A stretch of DNA of 64,000 bases from Globisporangium splendens (lineage: Eukaryota; Oomycota; Peronosporomycetes; Pythiales; Pythiaceae), in NCBI GenBank assembly GCA_006386115.1, contig VFIW01000064.1, positions 62,001 to 126,000 on the forward strand. Direction: 5' to 3'. The position numbers were made by a program, and so were the translations under genes. A model generated the notes under the pieces. That model saw nothing but the letters and a program-made list of their open reading frames with translations, did no database searches and had not been told where the DNA came from. Below are positions 55,672 through 64,000 of this stretch, in pieces. Numbering within the stretch: position 1 is the stretch's first letter; each line of letters starts with the position of its first letter.

Positions 55672-55922
55672 CTGCTGGATCTTTGACAGACGGCGGTGCT
55701 TGGAGAGTGAGAGCAATTGAACGGATGAAAAGACGCAGGGTCATGAACTGGAGGAGCCGCTTCGTCGTGAACACCCCCAACGAATGTGATCGCTTTATTT
55801 TTCTAAAATAGACACAAAATGAGATGGATTGCAACACTAGCACAGCTACACATTTTCAAGAACGGTTCATTCCGCTCCAGTGCCACGGCAACATGATAAG
55901 TTGATGAGCATGATGACAGTTA

Positions 55923-57962
55923 TCAAGATGACGACGACGATGGATGCATCGGCGCCACTACAACGACGTCGTCGCTGTCCCCAGCCCGCTGTTGTTTCCC
56001 CATTTGCTGCTTTCGCATTTGCATCATTCGGTCCCGCATACTGAGTTTCGGCGCAGCTTCCTTCGCCGGCTTTTTGTCCTCAGATGCCTTGAGCACGTCG
56101 AACTGAGGACTCCCAGTGAGTTTGCTTTTCACAAGTGCAACGAAATTGGATTCCTATGCAAGGTTGTTTGAACGAGCAAATGGTAAGTCGCCAACAATAC
56201 AAAAGAGAAACCTCAAGTCCACTATATCTCGTGAGTTCCTCACCCCGACGGCTTTTCGTGTGTATTGTAGACTTTTTCGGGTGGTCACTTTGCATTCGAC
56301 CACCTTGCAGTTGAGCAGTGCGGTCATTTCTGCGATAAACGATGGATGCTTCTCAAGCACGAACTCTTCGAACACGGCACGGTCCAATCTGATGATGCAC
56401 TTGTGAACGTACAGACCAATCTGGAGCGTGCACCATCCAACATCGTTAGGATACAGCAAACAAACATTGCAACATTGATGATACTCGAATGTAGCTCACC
56501 ACATTCACTGCTTGCGGGTTCTTTTCGATAGAACTCATCCGTAACAAGTTGACCAGTAGTGCTTCGTTCGCACAGGTCTTTACAGCAGTATCCAGCACCT
56601 AACAGACCAACAACGAACATAAGTGTGCCACCGACCCATATTCAGCCACCACCTGCATCAGCGCAAAACAGCGTACCTCTCGAGCCAGATCCCGAATAAA
56701 CTGTTTTTCACTTGATGTCCGATTGAGAAGAAGCGGGATTGTAGTATCTGCAATACATTTTAACAATTTCGTTGGAAAAGCAGTTTGCTTTGACATACCG
56801 GTGCTTACTTCATGCTTACCAAAATAACTGGAGGCATCGTCTTTGAGACAAATAATGATGTCTTGGATGCACAAGAGAGCATTTCGTGTCATTGCTGACC
56901 GCAGACTGGAAACGGCAGGACAGACCAGCGACGGCAACGCCTTGTCGCTATTTGTTAAAGGAGAAAGAAATAAGACCAAGCAGACGAGTGAGTGACATTT
57001 GGTTCATCCGACAGGATCATTGACAAACACAACTCACATGTGCAGCTTCAACTGTTCTGGGTGGTGGATTGCGAACCGTCGAATAGAGTCAACCGCGTAG
57101 TACTCTTTACCCCATGATACATCACTTTCCGTCACAGCTGATTCGTCAGTACTTTGAGCCTTGCGTTTAAGCAACTCGCCAAGCTGGTGCGATTCTTTGT
57201 TCACGTCCGTCGAAGGCTGAAAGTCATCCCGCGACAGCACATTCACGAGGAAAAGTTCTCCTTCCGGCGCGCCATCGAGGTGTTTCTCTTCACTGCTCAA
57301 CTTTGCAACTGCTGCACATGGCGATGAAGGAACAGCCATCGACGTAGACGACGACAGCGGTGTCAGGACCGTCGACAGGATCTCCTCGCTCTTGCTGGAC
57401 GCATCTTTTGCTGCAGCTTTCTCATCAACAGGGACCACATTGGCTTTCTTAGTCGCCGACGGAGGCATCAGCTGAATAGCCGCGGCAGGTTCGGACGAGA
57501 TGCTTGTAGTCGACGCGCTCGGCCTGATGCTAGTCTTGCGCTTCGCACTCTCCGGCGTTGACGCGATCGGAGATGATGTCTTCCGGCTTGCGCGACGCCG
57601 CTTCACCGGCGTCAAGATGCTTTGGTACGCCGCGTACTCCTGCACCTCAGCACATAAAAAGTCAATCCTCCTCCTTCGTTGCTTGGCCTACAAACCACAA
57701 CTTTGGCATACATATGCATTCGCACCTGGATGATTCGTTCGCGCTCAATACTTGCTCGCTTGTTGTGGCCGCCGGCCGCCGTCGCACCTGTTTCTTCACC
57801 TCCTGCCTCGTCTTGATCGCGCTTCACCGCAGCGCCTGTGGCTACCGCGAGTCGCTGCTTCTGCTGCTTCTGCGTCGCGAGCGGCTGGCGGAAGCTCTCC
57901 GAGTGACTCGACGCCGAGATTTTCCGCAGCGCACTCCGTGTCAGCGGCGACGAGAACGACAT
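55923..57962 (-). CDS. Possible TOG/ARM-repeat protein, multi-exon
   Basis: Exons supported at the 5' end: 57962–57726, 57645–57038, 56947–56820 and 56747–56619, with donors GTGCGA, GTGAGT and GTAAGC in good frame. Later exons (around 56,460–56,170 and 56,130–55,923) are not resolved. The N-terminal 280 residues are Ser/Ala/Lys-rich and disordered. The following segment, LPSLVCPAVSSLRSAMTRNA, then LLNRTSSEKQFIRDLAREV, resembles the paired helices of CLASP-type TOG domains, which bind tubulin. The C-terminus is basic then acidic (MRDRMMQMRKQQMGKQQ). The TOG assignment is tentative. Confidence 0.6.
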
Positions 57963-58634
57963 CCGCTCTCTCCCTCCTCTCTTCGTTCGCTTGGCTGCTC
58001 GTGGGCTGCTGCTGATGCACGCTCAACTGCCGTTGAGGGACTGACGGAGACGCGCACTCGCAGACTGCGACCTGTGAAAGCACCACCTGCTGATGCACAC
58101 AGACTCACGGGGGAAGGAGAGCGACTCTGCCCTTCCTCTGGTGTCGCCTGCGTCGTCTGCGCGCTTGTGCAACAGGAATGCAGGCTTTTTGCCTGGCTTC
58201 TGTTGGCTGTGCGCAGGTCGTCCCGAGCAGAGTGATGCTCGCAGAAGAAAAAGAAGAGACGGCATTGCAATGCAGTAGAGGTGCTCTCTAAATCTTATAT
58301 GCTGCGCAAGAAGAACAGAGCGAATTGTGACTTTTGCAATGCTGGAAAGCCAAGAGGAAAGCCTTGTGTTCATACAATTTAATACGACGAAGAAATATGG
58401 GGAACCAAGGCTGATGGGAAGACTGTGCAGCAGCGGATAGGGTTTTGACACTGAAATGAAAAAAGGGCACACAGCTTGGACTCTCATACTTTATGGTTAG
58501 AACCAACAGCACGTCTCGTCTTCCAAATACAAGTCCGCTCGTGTCGTTTCGCGAGGAACGCTCTCATATTGATGAGGCAGACAGGTGAAGCTATTTCCAT
58601 TCTGCTGCATTCCAAAATTCCGCCACCAGAGGCG
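57963..58634. other. Divergent intergenic region
   Basis: Lies between the minus-strand 5' end at 57962 and the plus-strand start at 58635. A shared promoter region is likely. No motif was recognised. Confidence 0.4.
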
Positions 58635-59634
58635 ATGGCGTCGACCAAGTGGCTGCATTTCCGCATCTGGTGCGGCCGCCTGCCGCATTTCCACCTGCTC
58701 GCGGAACCCGAGCTGCTCGCTGAGGTGCGTCATGTTGTGTTACATGCTACGTTGACACGTCGCTGTCCTTGTCCTGCGCAACGTTTTCTCATGCGTCCTT
58801 TCCTTTCCTGTTTGTCTGTTGTTCCTATAGCGTGAGTTCAGTCTGCTCTACTTTGGCTCGCACGAGCTCGCCTCGCTTCGCACCCAGGTATGGGCTAAAC
58901 GACGCAAACTGAGTGTGGAGTCCATGGTCTGAAACGTAGACATGATGTTTCGCTTTGCGTAGATCCGACTCAAGCTGAAGGAGACGCCGCTAATCAACCA
59001 GACGCGCCGCAATGCCGCTGCCTACACGAGCATACTGGAGCTACTGAACCAGTACCTGCCATACGATCTCGCGCTTAATCAGTACTTGGAGCTTCATGGC
59101 CACGAGGAAAACAACGGAAAAGAGCTCCTCGCAGTCTTCCCACTGCTTTTCTACGGATTCAACACGGTCAACCTGCGATCGGACCGAGTTCTCTGTGGTT
59201 CCAACCAGCGCACACAGCACGCACTTGCAGTCGACTTGGTGCTGACACTTTTCACGATGGCTCAGATGCACGCGCTGTACGCGGAAGCCCAGGTCGGCCA
59301 AGCCGTTCGTCTACATAACGATTCACTGCTGCAGATCGCTGAGCGATGCTGGCAAGACGCACAGACGCTGTTCCAACGGACGTCGGCATTCGCGACGGAC
59401 GCGGTGACGAAATTGGCATCAAGCGATCTGCTGCTGCTTGGTCCGATCCGGAACTTCCTCAGCGTGATCGCGGTCACTGCTCGGACCATGGAGACAATGT
59501 GCGCCATGCATCGCATTTCCACAAGAGCCTACTTTGTGCGGTGTGTGTTTCGATTCCCCAGTAGTAGATCATCGCCACGGGCGTGTATAGACCCTGGATC
59601 GTCGAGTAGTCAAAGTCCCCAAAGAGCATGTTGA
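58635..59634 (+). CDS. Unrecognised alpha-helical protein
   Basis: Exons 58635–58724, 58831–58887 and 58963 onward, all phase 0, with donors GTGCGT and GTATGG. About 270 residues. Starts MASTKWLHFRIWCGRL and is mostly helical, including ALAVDLVLTLFTMAQMHAL and LLLLGPIRNFLSVIAVTA. No known domain is recognised. The last part of the frame (after about 59,540) runs antisense to the polycystin-like gene and looks less protein-like, so the true 3' end may be a splice site near 59,541 or an earlier stop. Confidence 0.6.
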
Positions 59635-61018
59635 TGCATGTCTCAATCGACAGCTGCAGCGATGAAAACCCCTCGACGCGGTCCCCGAACAGAACCGTAC
59701 CAGAGACTGCGAAAGTGATGAAAATCACGACAAACACGACGAAGAACCAGCGGAATTGGTCCAGTGCACTCGCGATCGTGCGCGTCAAGATGTTCAGTCG
59801 TGGATGGAACCGGAAGCGCTTGACGATGCGCAACCCGAGCAGAAACACTGCAAACAGCGCGATGAGCCGCAACGCGATCGTGAGGCGTGCGATGCGCTGC
59901 AGCGATTTCGTCACAGCCATTAAGCCATTGCGCTCGTCCGAATCCGCCGCAAAGGTCTTGCCGCTCACGACCAGCCGCGCGAGGTTGTCGCGAAAGCTGT
60001 GCTGGTACATGAAGAGCACGATCGAGAGCCACACCACGTAGAACGCGATCACGACTCCGCTCGATGCGTGCTCGATGATCGTCCACACTGACATGAAGTA
60101 GCCGCGGTCGCGACGATGGCGAACAAATTCCACCACCTGATTAGCCAGTGCAGAGAGGAAGCACAACCCCACTAGCACGTCGAGCACGATGGGCTCGGTG
60201 GTTTGGTGCGGATCCGATAGCGCCGGGGTCGTCCATGACGATGTGTCAATAGAACCTCCCTGGTTGAATTGGATCGAAAGCTCCGTCACAGCGTAGCCCT
60301 GGAGTTCGCCATTGTATGACACAATCGTGATCGTGAGGCTCTGCGTCGCGAAGTCGAGCCACGTGCCGGTGGCTTTGAGTTGATCGATGACATTTGTCGC
60401 CTCCGTCGCGTTGGTGTCAAAGCTGAGCAGCAAGCTCTCAGTGGCGGTGTGTGCCGGGTCGGAGCAGTTGGAGTATAGGTCCTTCAAAAATTGTGCGGCT
60501 TGGCACGGGTGAATATGCGCAAGTGTTCGTTCGAAATGCACGGCGCCGAGCACTTTGTTGAACATCGCGACACGTCCCCACTTGTCCTTTTCGAGCGCGT
60601 CGCCGTTGTAGTCCTCGGTCACGAACACACTCGGTACGAAGGTGTCGGTGAGCCAGCTGAACATGTCGTCGATCGTCTGGATGTTGATAAACTTCATCGT
60701 CGAGTCCGCAGTGACAGTGTCAGCACCTGAGCTCGCGAGCGTCGACGACACCGAGCATCCCAGTTCGTAGAGGCTGGTCGATGGGATGTGCTCAAAGAGC
60801 GTCGCGACAAAGAGCCCAAAGTACAAAATCGGGAACGGGATGCGAACGAGCGCGTGTTTCATCTTGCGGTCGTGGATCGGAGTTGAGTACGCATCTTGCA
60901 CCGAGACGCGCATGTCATGGTCTCCATCGACATCACCCGCGGTCTGGCGTTGTACACTGCCTTGATCATCACCCTTCTGTCTGGCTGCGCCGTAGCCTGT
61001 GCCACTTGTAGTCTTCAT
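59474..61018 (-). CDS. Polycystin-2-like (TRPP) channel, C-terminus missing or altered
   Basis: 514 residues from ATG 61018. First membrane segment IPFPILYFGLFVATLF, then a large extracellular domain with the polycystin motif (SYNGELQGYAVTELSIQF). Four further membrane segments follow, then FHPRLNILTRTIASAL (S4–S5 linker), S5 and a pore loop with LFGDFDYSTIQ. A true PKD2 channel continues with S6 and a cytosolic tail. Here the frame loses channel character after PVAMIYYWG (about 59,560) and ends at 59474 inside sequence antisense to the neighbour. S6 is absent unless a downstream exon was missed. Polycystins are ciliary or flagellar cation channels. Confidence 0.8.
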   Translation of the reverse strand: MKTTSGTGYGAARQKGDDQGSVQRQTAGDVDGDHDMRVSVQDAYSTPIHDRKMKHALVRIPFPILYFGLFVATLFEHIPSTSLYELGCSVSSTLASSGADTVTADSTMKFINIQTIDDMFSWLTDTFVPSVFVTEDYNGDALEKDKWGRVAMFNKVLGAVHFERTLAHIHPCQAAQFLKDLYSNCSDPAHTATESLLLSFDTNATEATNVIDQLKATGTWLDFATQSLTITIVSYNGELQGYAVTELSIQFNQGGSIDTSSWTTPALSDPHQTTEPIVLDVLVGLCFLSALANQVVEFVRHRRDRGYFMSVWTIIEHASSGVVIAFYVVWLSIVLFMYQHSFRDNLARLVVSGKTFAADSDERNGLMAVTKSLQRIARLTIALRLIALFAVFLLGLRIVKRFRFHPRLNILTRTIASALDQFRWFFVVFVVIFITFAVSGTVLFGDRVEGFSSLQLSIETCINMLFGDFDYSTIQGLYTPVAMIYYWGIETHTAQSRLLWKCDAWRTLSPWSEQ

Positions 61019-61520
61019 GCTTCTGCAGCTGAGGTTGAAGGAGATCGGACTCGGGTGAAAGCAACTGAGAGAAACAAAGCTTCACATACAGAGGACGTGA
61101 CATGCTATCTTTGGCCACACAACTGACGGAAACTCCACGCTCGAGGTACCCAACTGACGAGATCCTCGCGCTTCATGCGATCAAGCACAGAACTGCGAGA
61201 ATAACCATTCACTGGACCTTGTCAGACCGTTTTGCACAGATTGCTGCGAACGACAAAACCCACATTGCAACAGATTCACAAAAAAGTAAAAGATTGCGAA
61301 TGAGCGCACCTGATTGGCTGAATTGCCATATTTATATCAGCCAATCATACGAGCACTCACCTGAGCATTCAGCATGACCTTTCGTCCGACCACAAAGCAA
61401 ATCATCACACGGCGAGGAACTCACGAGCATGCCAGTCCACGTGCACACCATATAACGCACGCCAGTACGCCAGCGCACACGCCCCCACGTCGCCCACTCC
61501 CGCCACTCGCGTCCGCGGCG
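61019..61520. other. Intergenic, nothing recognised
   Basis: Upstream of the polycystin-like gene. An inverted CCAATCA/TGATTGG pair lies near 61,310–61,345 (ATTGGCTGAATTGCC … CAGCCAAT), possibly CCAAT-type promoter boxes. This is weak. Confidence 0.35.
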
Positions 61521-61919
61521 TTCGTGTGCCGAAATGCTCGTCCTACTGTCGGATCGATCGCGCTCATTCTCAGCGACTTCCTCGACTGTTGTCTCCCAGC
61601 GATGGCTCAAGCAGCGTCCGACGACCACTTCGAGTTTGTCAAGTGGTTTCATGCAAACAACTTGTCAACACTCGCGCCGAATGCAGTGAATTTCGTTGCA
61701 GAGAATGACCACCTCGCTGTTGTTCTAAGGGTGATCCTCTCGCGCCATGCAATCTGCTGCAGCGAACGGACATCTCGACGTCGTCAAATGGCTGCATGAG
61801 AACCGTTCGAGACCACAAGATTCCCGTCTCATGGACGGCGCTGCAAAGGATGGTCACCTCGCCGTCATCCAATGGCTTCACGAAAATCGAACAGAGGGGT
61901 GCTCACCAGGAGGGTAGAG
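61521..61919 (+). pseudogene. Ankyrin-like repeat remnant
   Basis: Starts with a trace of the family cap (FVCRNARPTVGSIALILSDF) and jumps to VKWFHANNLS. After a frame change near 61,740 it gives two clean units (AAANGHLDVVKWLHENR, AAKDGHLAVIQWLHENR). It ends in TAG at 61917–61919 after EGCSPGG. Most of the repeats are lost. Confidence 0.8.
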
Positions 61920-62278
61920 CTGAGGAAGCTTTCGGTTGTCACAACGTATGTTAGGTCCCCCATGAGCAGCCGCGGCAATGACGCCATCGAAGTGGCACAC
62001 GACGACGACTGGTTAAAGTTGTGTGTTGCGCTCCAGAAGAGGTTGAACAGCAGCCATCGAGCGAACACACAGCTAATCAACATAGGATATGAAATAGATG
62101 GTGCAACATCGACATTTGTAGATGAGACCAACGTTTACTGAAAAATTGGATGAAAATATCCCGTACCTGTATATGTGTGTCAGCACAAATGAAGCCCTTC
62201 TTGCCAAAAATCCTTTTTCTACCTTGTTTGTCGACAATTGCAATATCAAGGCACAGCGCCTCGCACTCGTGAACAGCC
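61920..62278. other. Intergenic, nothing recognised
   Basis: Contains a short plus-strand frame, MSSRGNDAIEVAHDDDWLKL, without a known match. Confidence 0.4.
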
Positions 62279-64000
62279 TCATACTCCGAGTTTGTCGAGC
62301 AACGCCATTAAGCAGTATTGGCCACTCAAGCGCGACCGAATGTCGCCAATGTTCAGCTGTGCGCGGTAATGCGCGAAGACCCACAGAAAGAGCTCCAATT
62401 GCTCGCCCGGGTGTATTTCCGTGAACACATTCGCAGATAATCGAAAGTATCGGTAGTTGAACGACTGGGACACGCTGGAAGAGCAGCCTTCGTTGTAGTT
62501 CGCATGGAAAAAGAGCACCGCGTCGAAATCGTCAATGTCGATGGCAAAGTCTAATGCGCGTGCTGTCACTCGCCCTTCGATGCGGTTCTTCACGAGCCAC
62601 TGCACCACCTCGTACGAACCCGCTCAATCAGTGATGTGTGGCATCCACCCGTCGTTTCGATTCGCATGCAACCATTTCACAACCTCGAACTGATTGTCAC
62701 GCGCAGCGACCGTCAGTGTCATTTCATCGAACCCTTCACTTGCATTCTCGTGCAGCCACTTGAGGCATTCTAAGTGGCCTCGCTCGGCTGCTGAACTCAC
62801 AGCATTTCTAGCACCCTCGCGGTAGCCATTTTCGTGAAGCCACTTGAAAACGTGGAGGCGTCCCAGTAGACCAGCAAACCTCCACGCCGCTTCAGACGGT
62901 ACCGCCAACCCATTGGCATGGATCCATTGAATGGTCTCCAGGTGTTCTATTGCATGGTCGACCGCATTCGAAGTGCACCCTTCGGATCGGTTCTCGTGAA
63001 GCCACTGGACAACGTGCAAGTGTCCACAGCTTGCAGCAGCATCCATCGCACCAGTGGTGCACCCTTCCGACCGATTCTCATGGAGCCACTGAACGGCTTC
63101 CAAATGCCCACTTCCAGCAGCCCATCCCATCGTCTCTACGGACGCACACGTGGCGCAATGGTCATGAAGCCACTGGATCATCGCGAGATCGCCTTTCTCG
63201 GCTGGGACATTCATCGCATCGCTTGAGCTGGTGGTGGTGTTGAAGCGAAAGAGCCACTCGATCATCTCGATGTTTCCACTCGGAGCCGCTTCGTCGAGTC
63301 CATTCGGGACATCGAGCTGGTACCCGACCTCCACAAGGTGCTGGGCGACCTCGAGATGCCGTCCGCGAATAGCTTGGCGTAGAGCGGCAGCCGACCGCAC
63401 CTCTGTGTTCTCGTTCAGCCACACGACGACTTGGAAATGGCCACTCTGAGCGGCGTTCGCTATGGCGTCCTCCGTGCATCCCCTCGCTTGCGGCTGGTCT
63501 CCCAACCACTGGAGCACATGGAGGTGCCCGTTCTTCGCTGCGACGTCCATGAAACGCGGACTCCACAAAATATTCTCGTGGTTGTCAGCGAGCCACTGAG
63601 CGGTGTGGAGCTTCCCGAGTTGCGCAGCCTCCTGGACGCCCATGGACGCGATTCCCCGCGGACAGTACGACGTGCAGAGCCACTGCACAATGTCGAGTCG
63701 GTCGTTCGTGACGGCCACGACCAGCGCCTTCCGGAACACGAACATCTTGTAGTGGTGGTCCATGTCGCGAGGTTCTCGAGCAGCTACGCGCTTCATCAGT
63801 CGCAAGTCACCGCGTGCACACGGCTGCTGCTCGATCAATAGCTGCTTGCGAGCACCATTCCTGTCTGTTCGCATGGAGCCACTTCACTGTGTCGAGCTGG
63901 TTGGACGCTGCTGCCAAGTCCATTGCTCTGGTTGTGCATCCTTCCGGTCGGTTCGTATGAAGCCATGCCACAACATCCAGATGACCGTTGCCAGCGGCAC
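62279..64000 (-). pseudogene. Chimeric, broken ankyrin-like repeat locus
   Basis: Reading inward from the right edge, clean 28-residue units ([17 protein letters not shown] …) end at [11 protein letters not shown] in one frame near 63,810. There the sequence changes frame into an N-terminal cap (LRLMKRVAAREPRDMD, then VNAV-like VVAVTNDRLDIVQWLC) and a second array of about 13 units. This array is open from 63874 to 62624, where TGA (62626–62624) follows MPHITD. The same frame then continues AGSYEVVQWLVKNRIEG to 62279 with a normal family C-terminus. A C-terminal array is thus joined out of frame to the cap of a paralogue. Confidence 0.8.

Noticed and set aside
19180..62626. Reassigned genetic code suggested by in-frame UAA, UAG and UGA in three genes
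   Set aside because: All three stop codons also end intact genes here (UAA for PRPS, UGA for TVP23 and the CobW-like gene, UAG for the MULE transposase). Mutation or sequence error is more likely.
1..64000. CRISPR arrays, rRNA or tRNA genes
   Set aside because: No regular short direct repeats with spacers were seen. No tRNA cloverleaf or rRNA core was recognised by eye; a small RNA gene could have been missed.

Overview
The window looks like oomycete nuclear DNA. The protein genes carry short GT–AG introns (about 50–100 nt). Four loci belong to the oomycete-type family of ankyrin-like repeats with a WLHxNRxEGCT signature. The mobile elements are Ty3/gypsy chromoviruses and FAR1/MuDR-like transposons of the kind common in oomycetes. 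The species cannot be fixed from sequence alone.

Layout. 1–11,598 is a nest of LTR retrotransposons, all reading on the minus strand. Element 1 (gag and the start of pol, leaving the left edge) abuts a second, older LTR copy. That older LTR is interrupted by a complete chromovirus, element 2 (2,833–11,375), with gag, pol and an antisense ORF. Both elements end gag in a canonical -1 ribosomal frameshift signal. The older LTR itself interrupts a FAR1/MULE-like gene (11,599–11,765). 12,510–31,488 is a genic block: an ankyrin-repeat protein, a DDX60/Ski2-like helicase, a large coiled-coil protein, an ankyrin pseudogene, PRPP synthetase, TVP23 and a CIPK-like kinase. 31,489–35,155 is gene-poor and holds a diverged direct repeat.

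35,165–47,359 is the most remarkable part. It is a near-perfect 12.2-kb palindrome made of two head-to-head copies of a 6.09-kb Mutator-like element around a 19-bp spacer. The element encodes a FAR1-type DNA-binding domain, a MULE transposase core, a SWIM finger and a C-terminal Ulp1-like cysteine protease, plus a 96-residue coiled-coil ORF on the other strand. The spacer is inverted relative to the outer flanks. Flipping it back restores a clean 9-bp target duplication for each copy. The palindrome AGTTGCGCAACT occurs at least six times per copy, several times inside coding sequence where it reads VAQL.

47,369–64,000 is genic again: a C2H2 zinc-finger protein, a CobW/ZNG1 GTPase, a double-module cyclic-nucleotide-binding channel with a stop codon and a frameshift, a possible TOG/ARM-repeat protein, an unrecognised gene, a polycystin-like channel that lacks its end, and two broken ankyrin loci.

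The host genes are independent housekeeping or signalling genes and do not form a pathway. Exon joins are read from splice-site and frame logic only. Where 5' or 3' exons could not be resolved this is stated.
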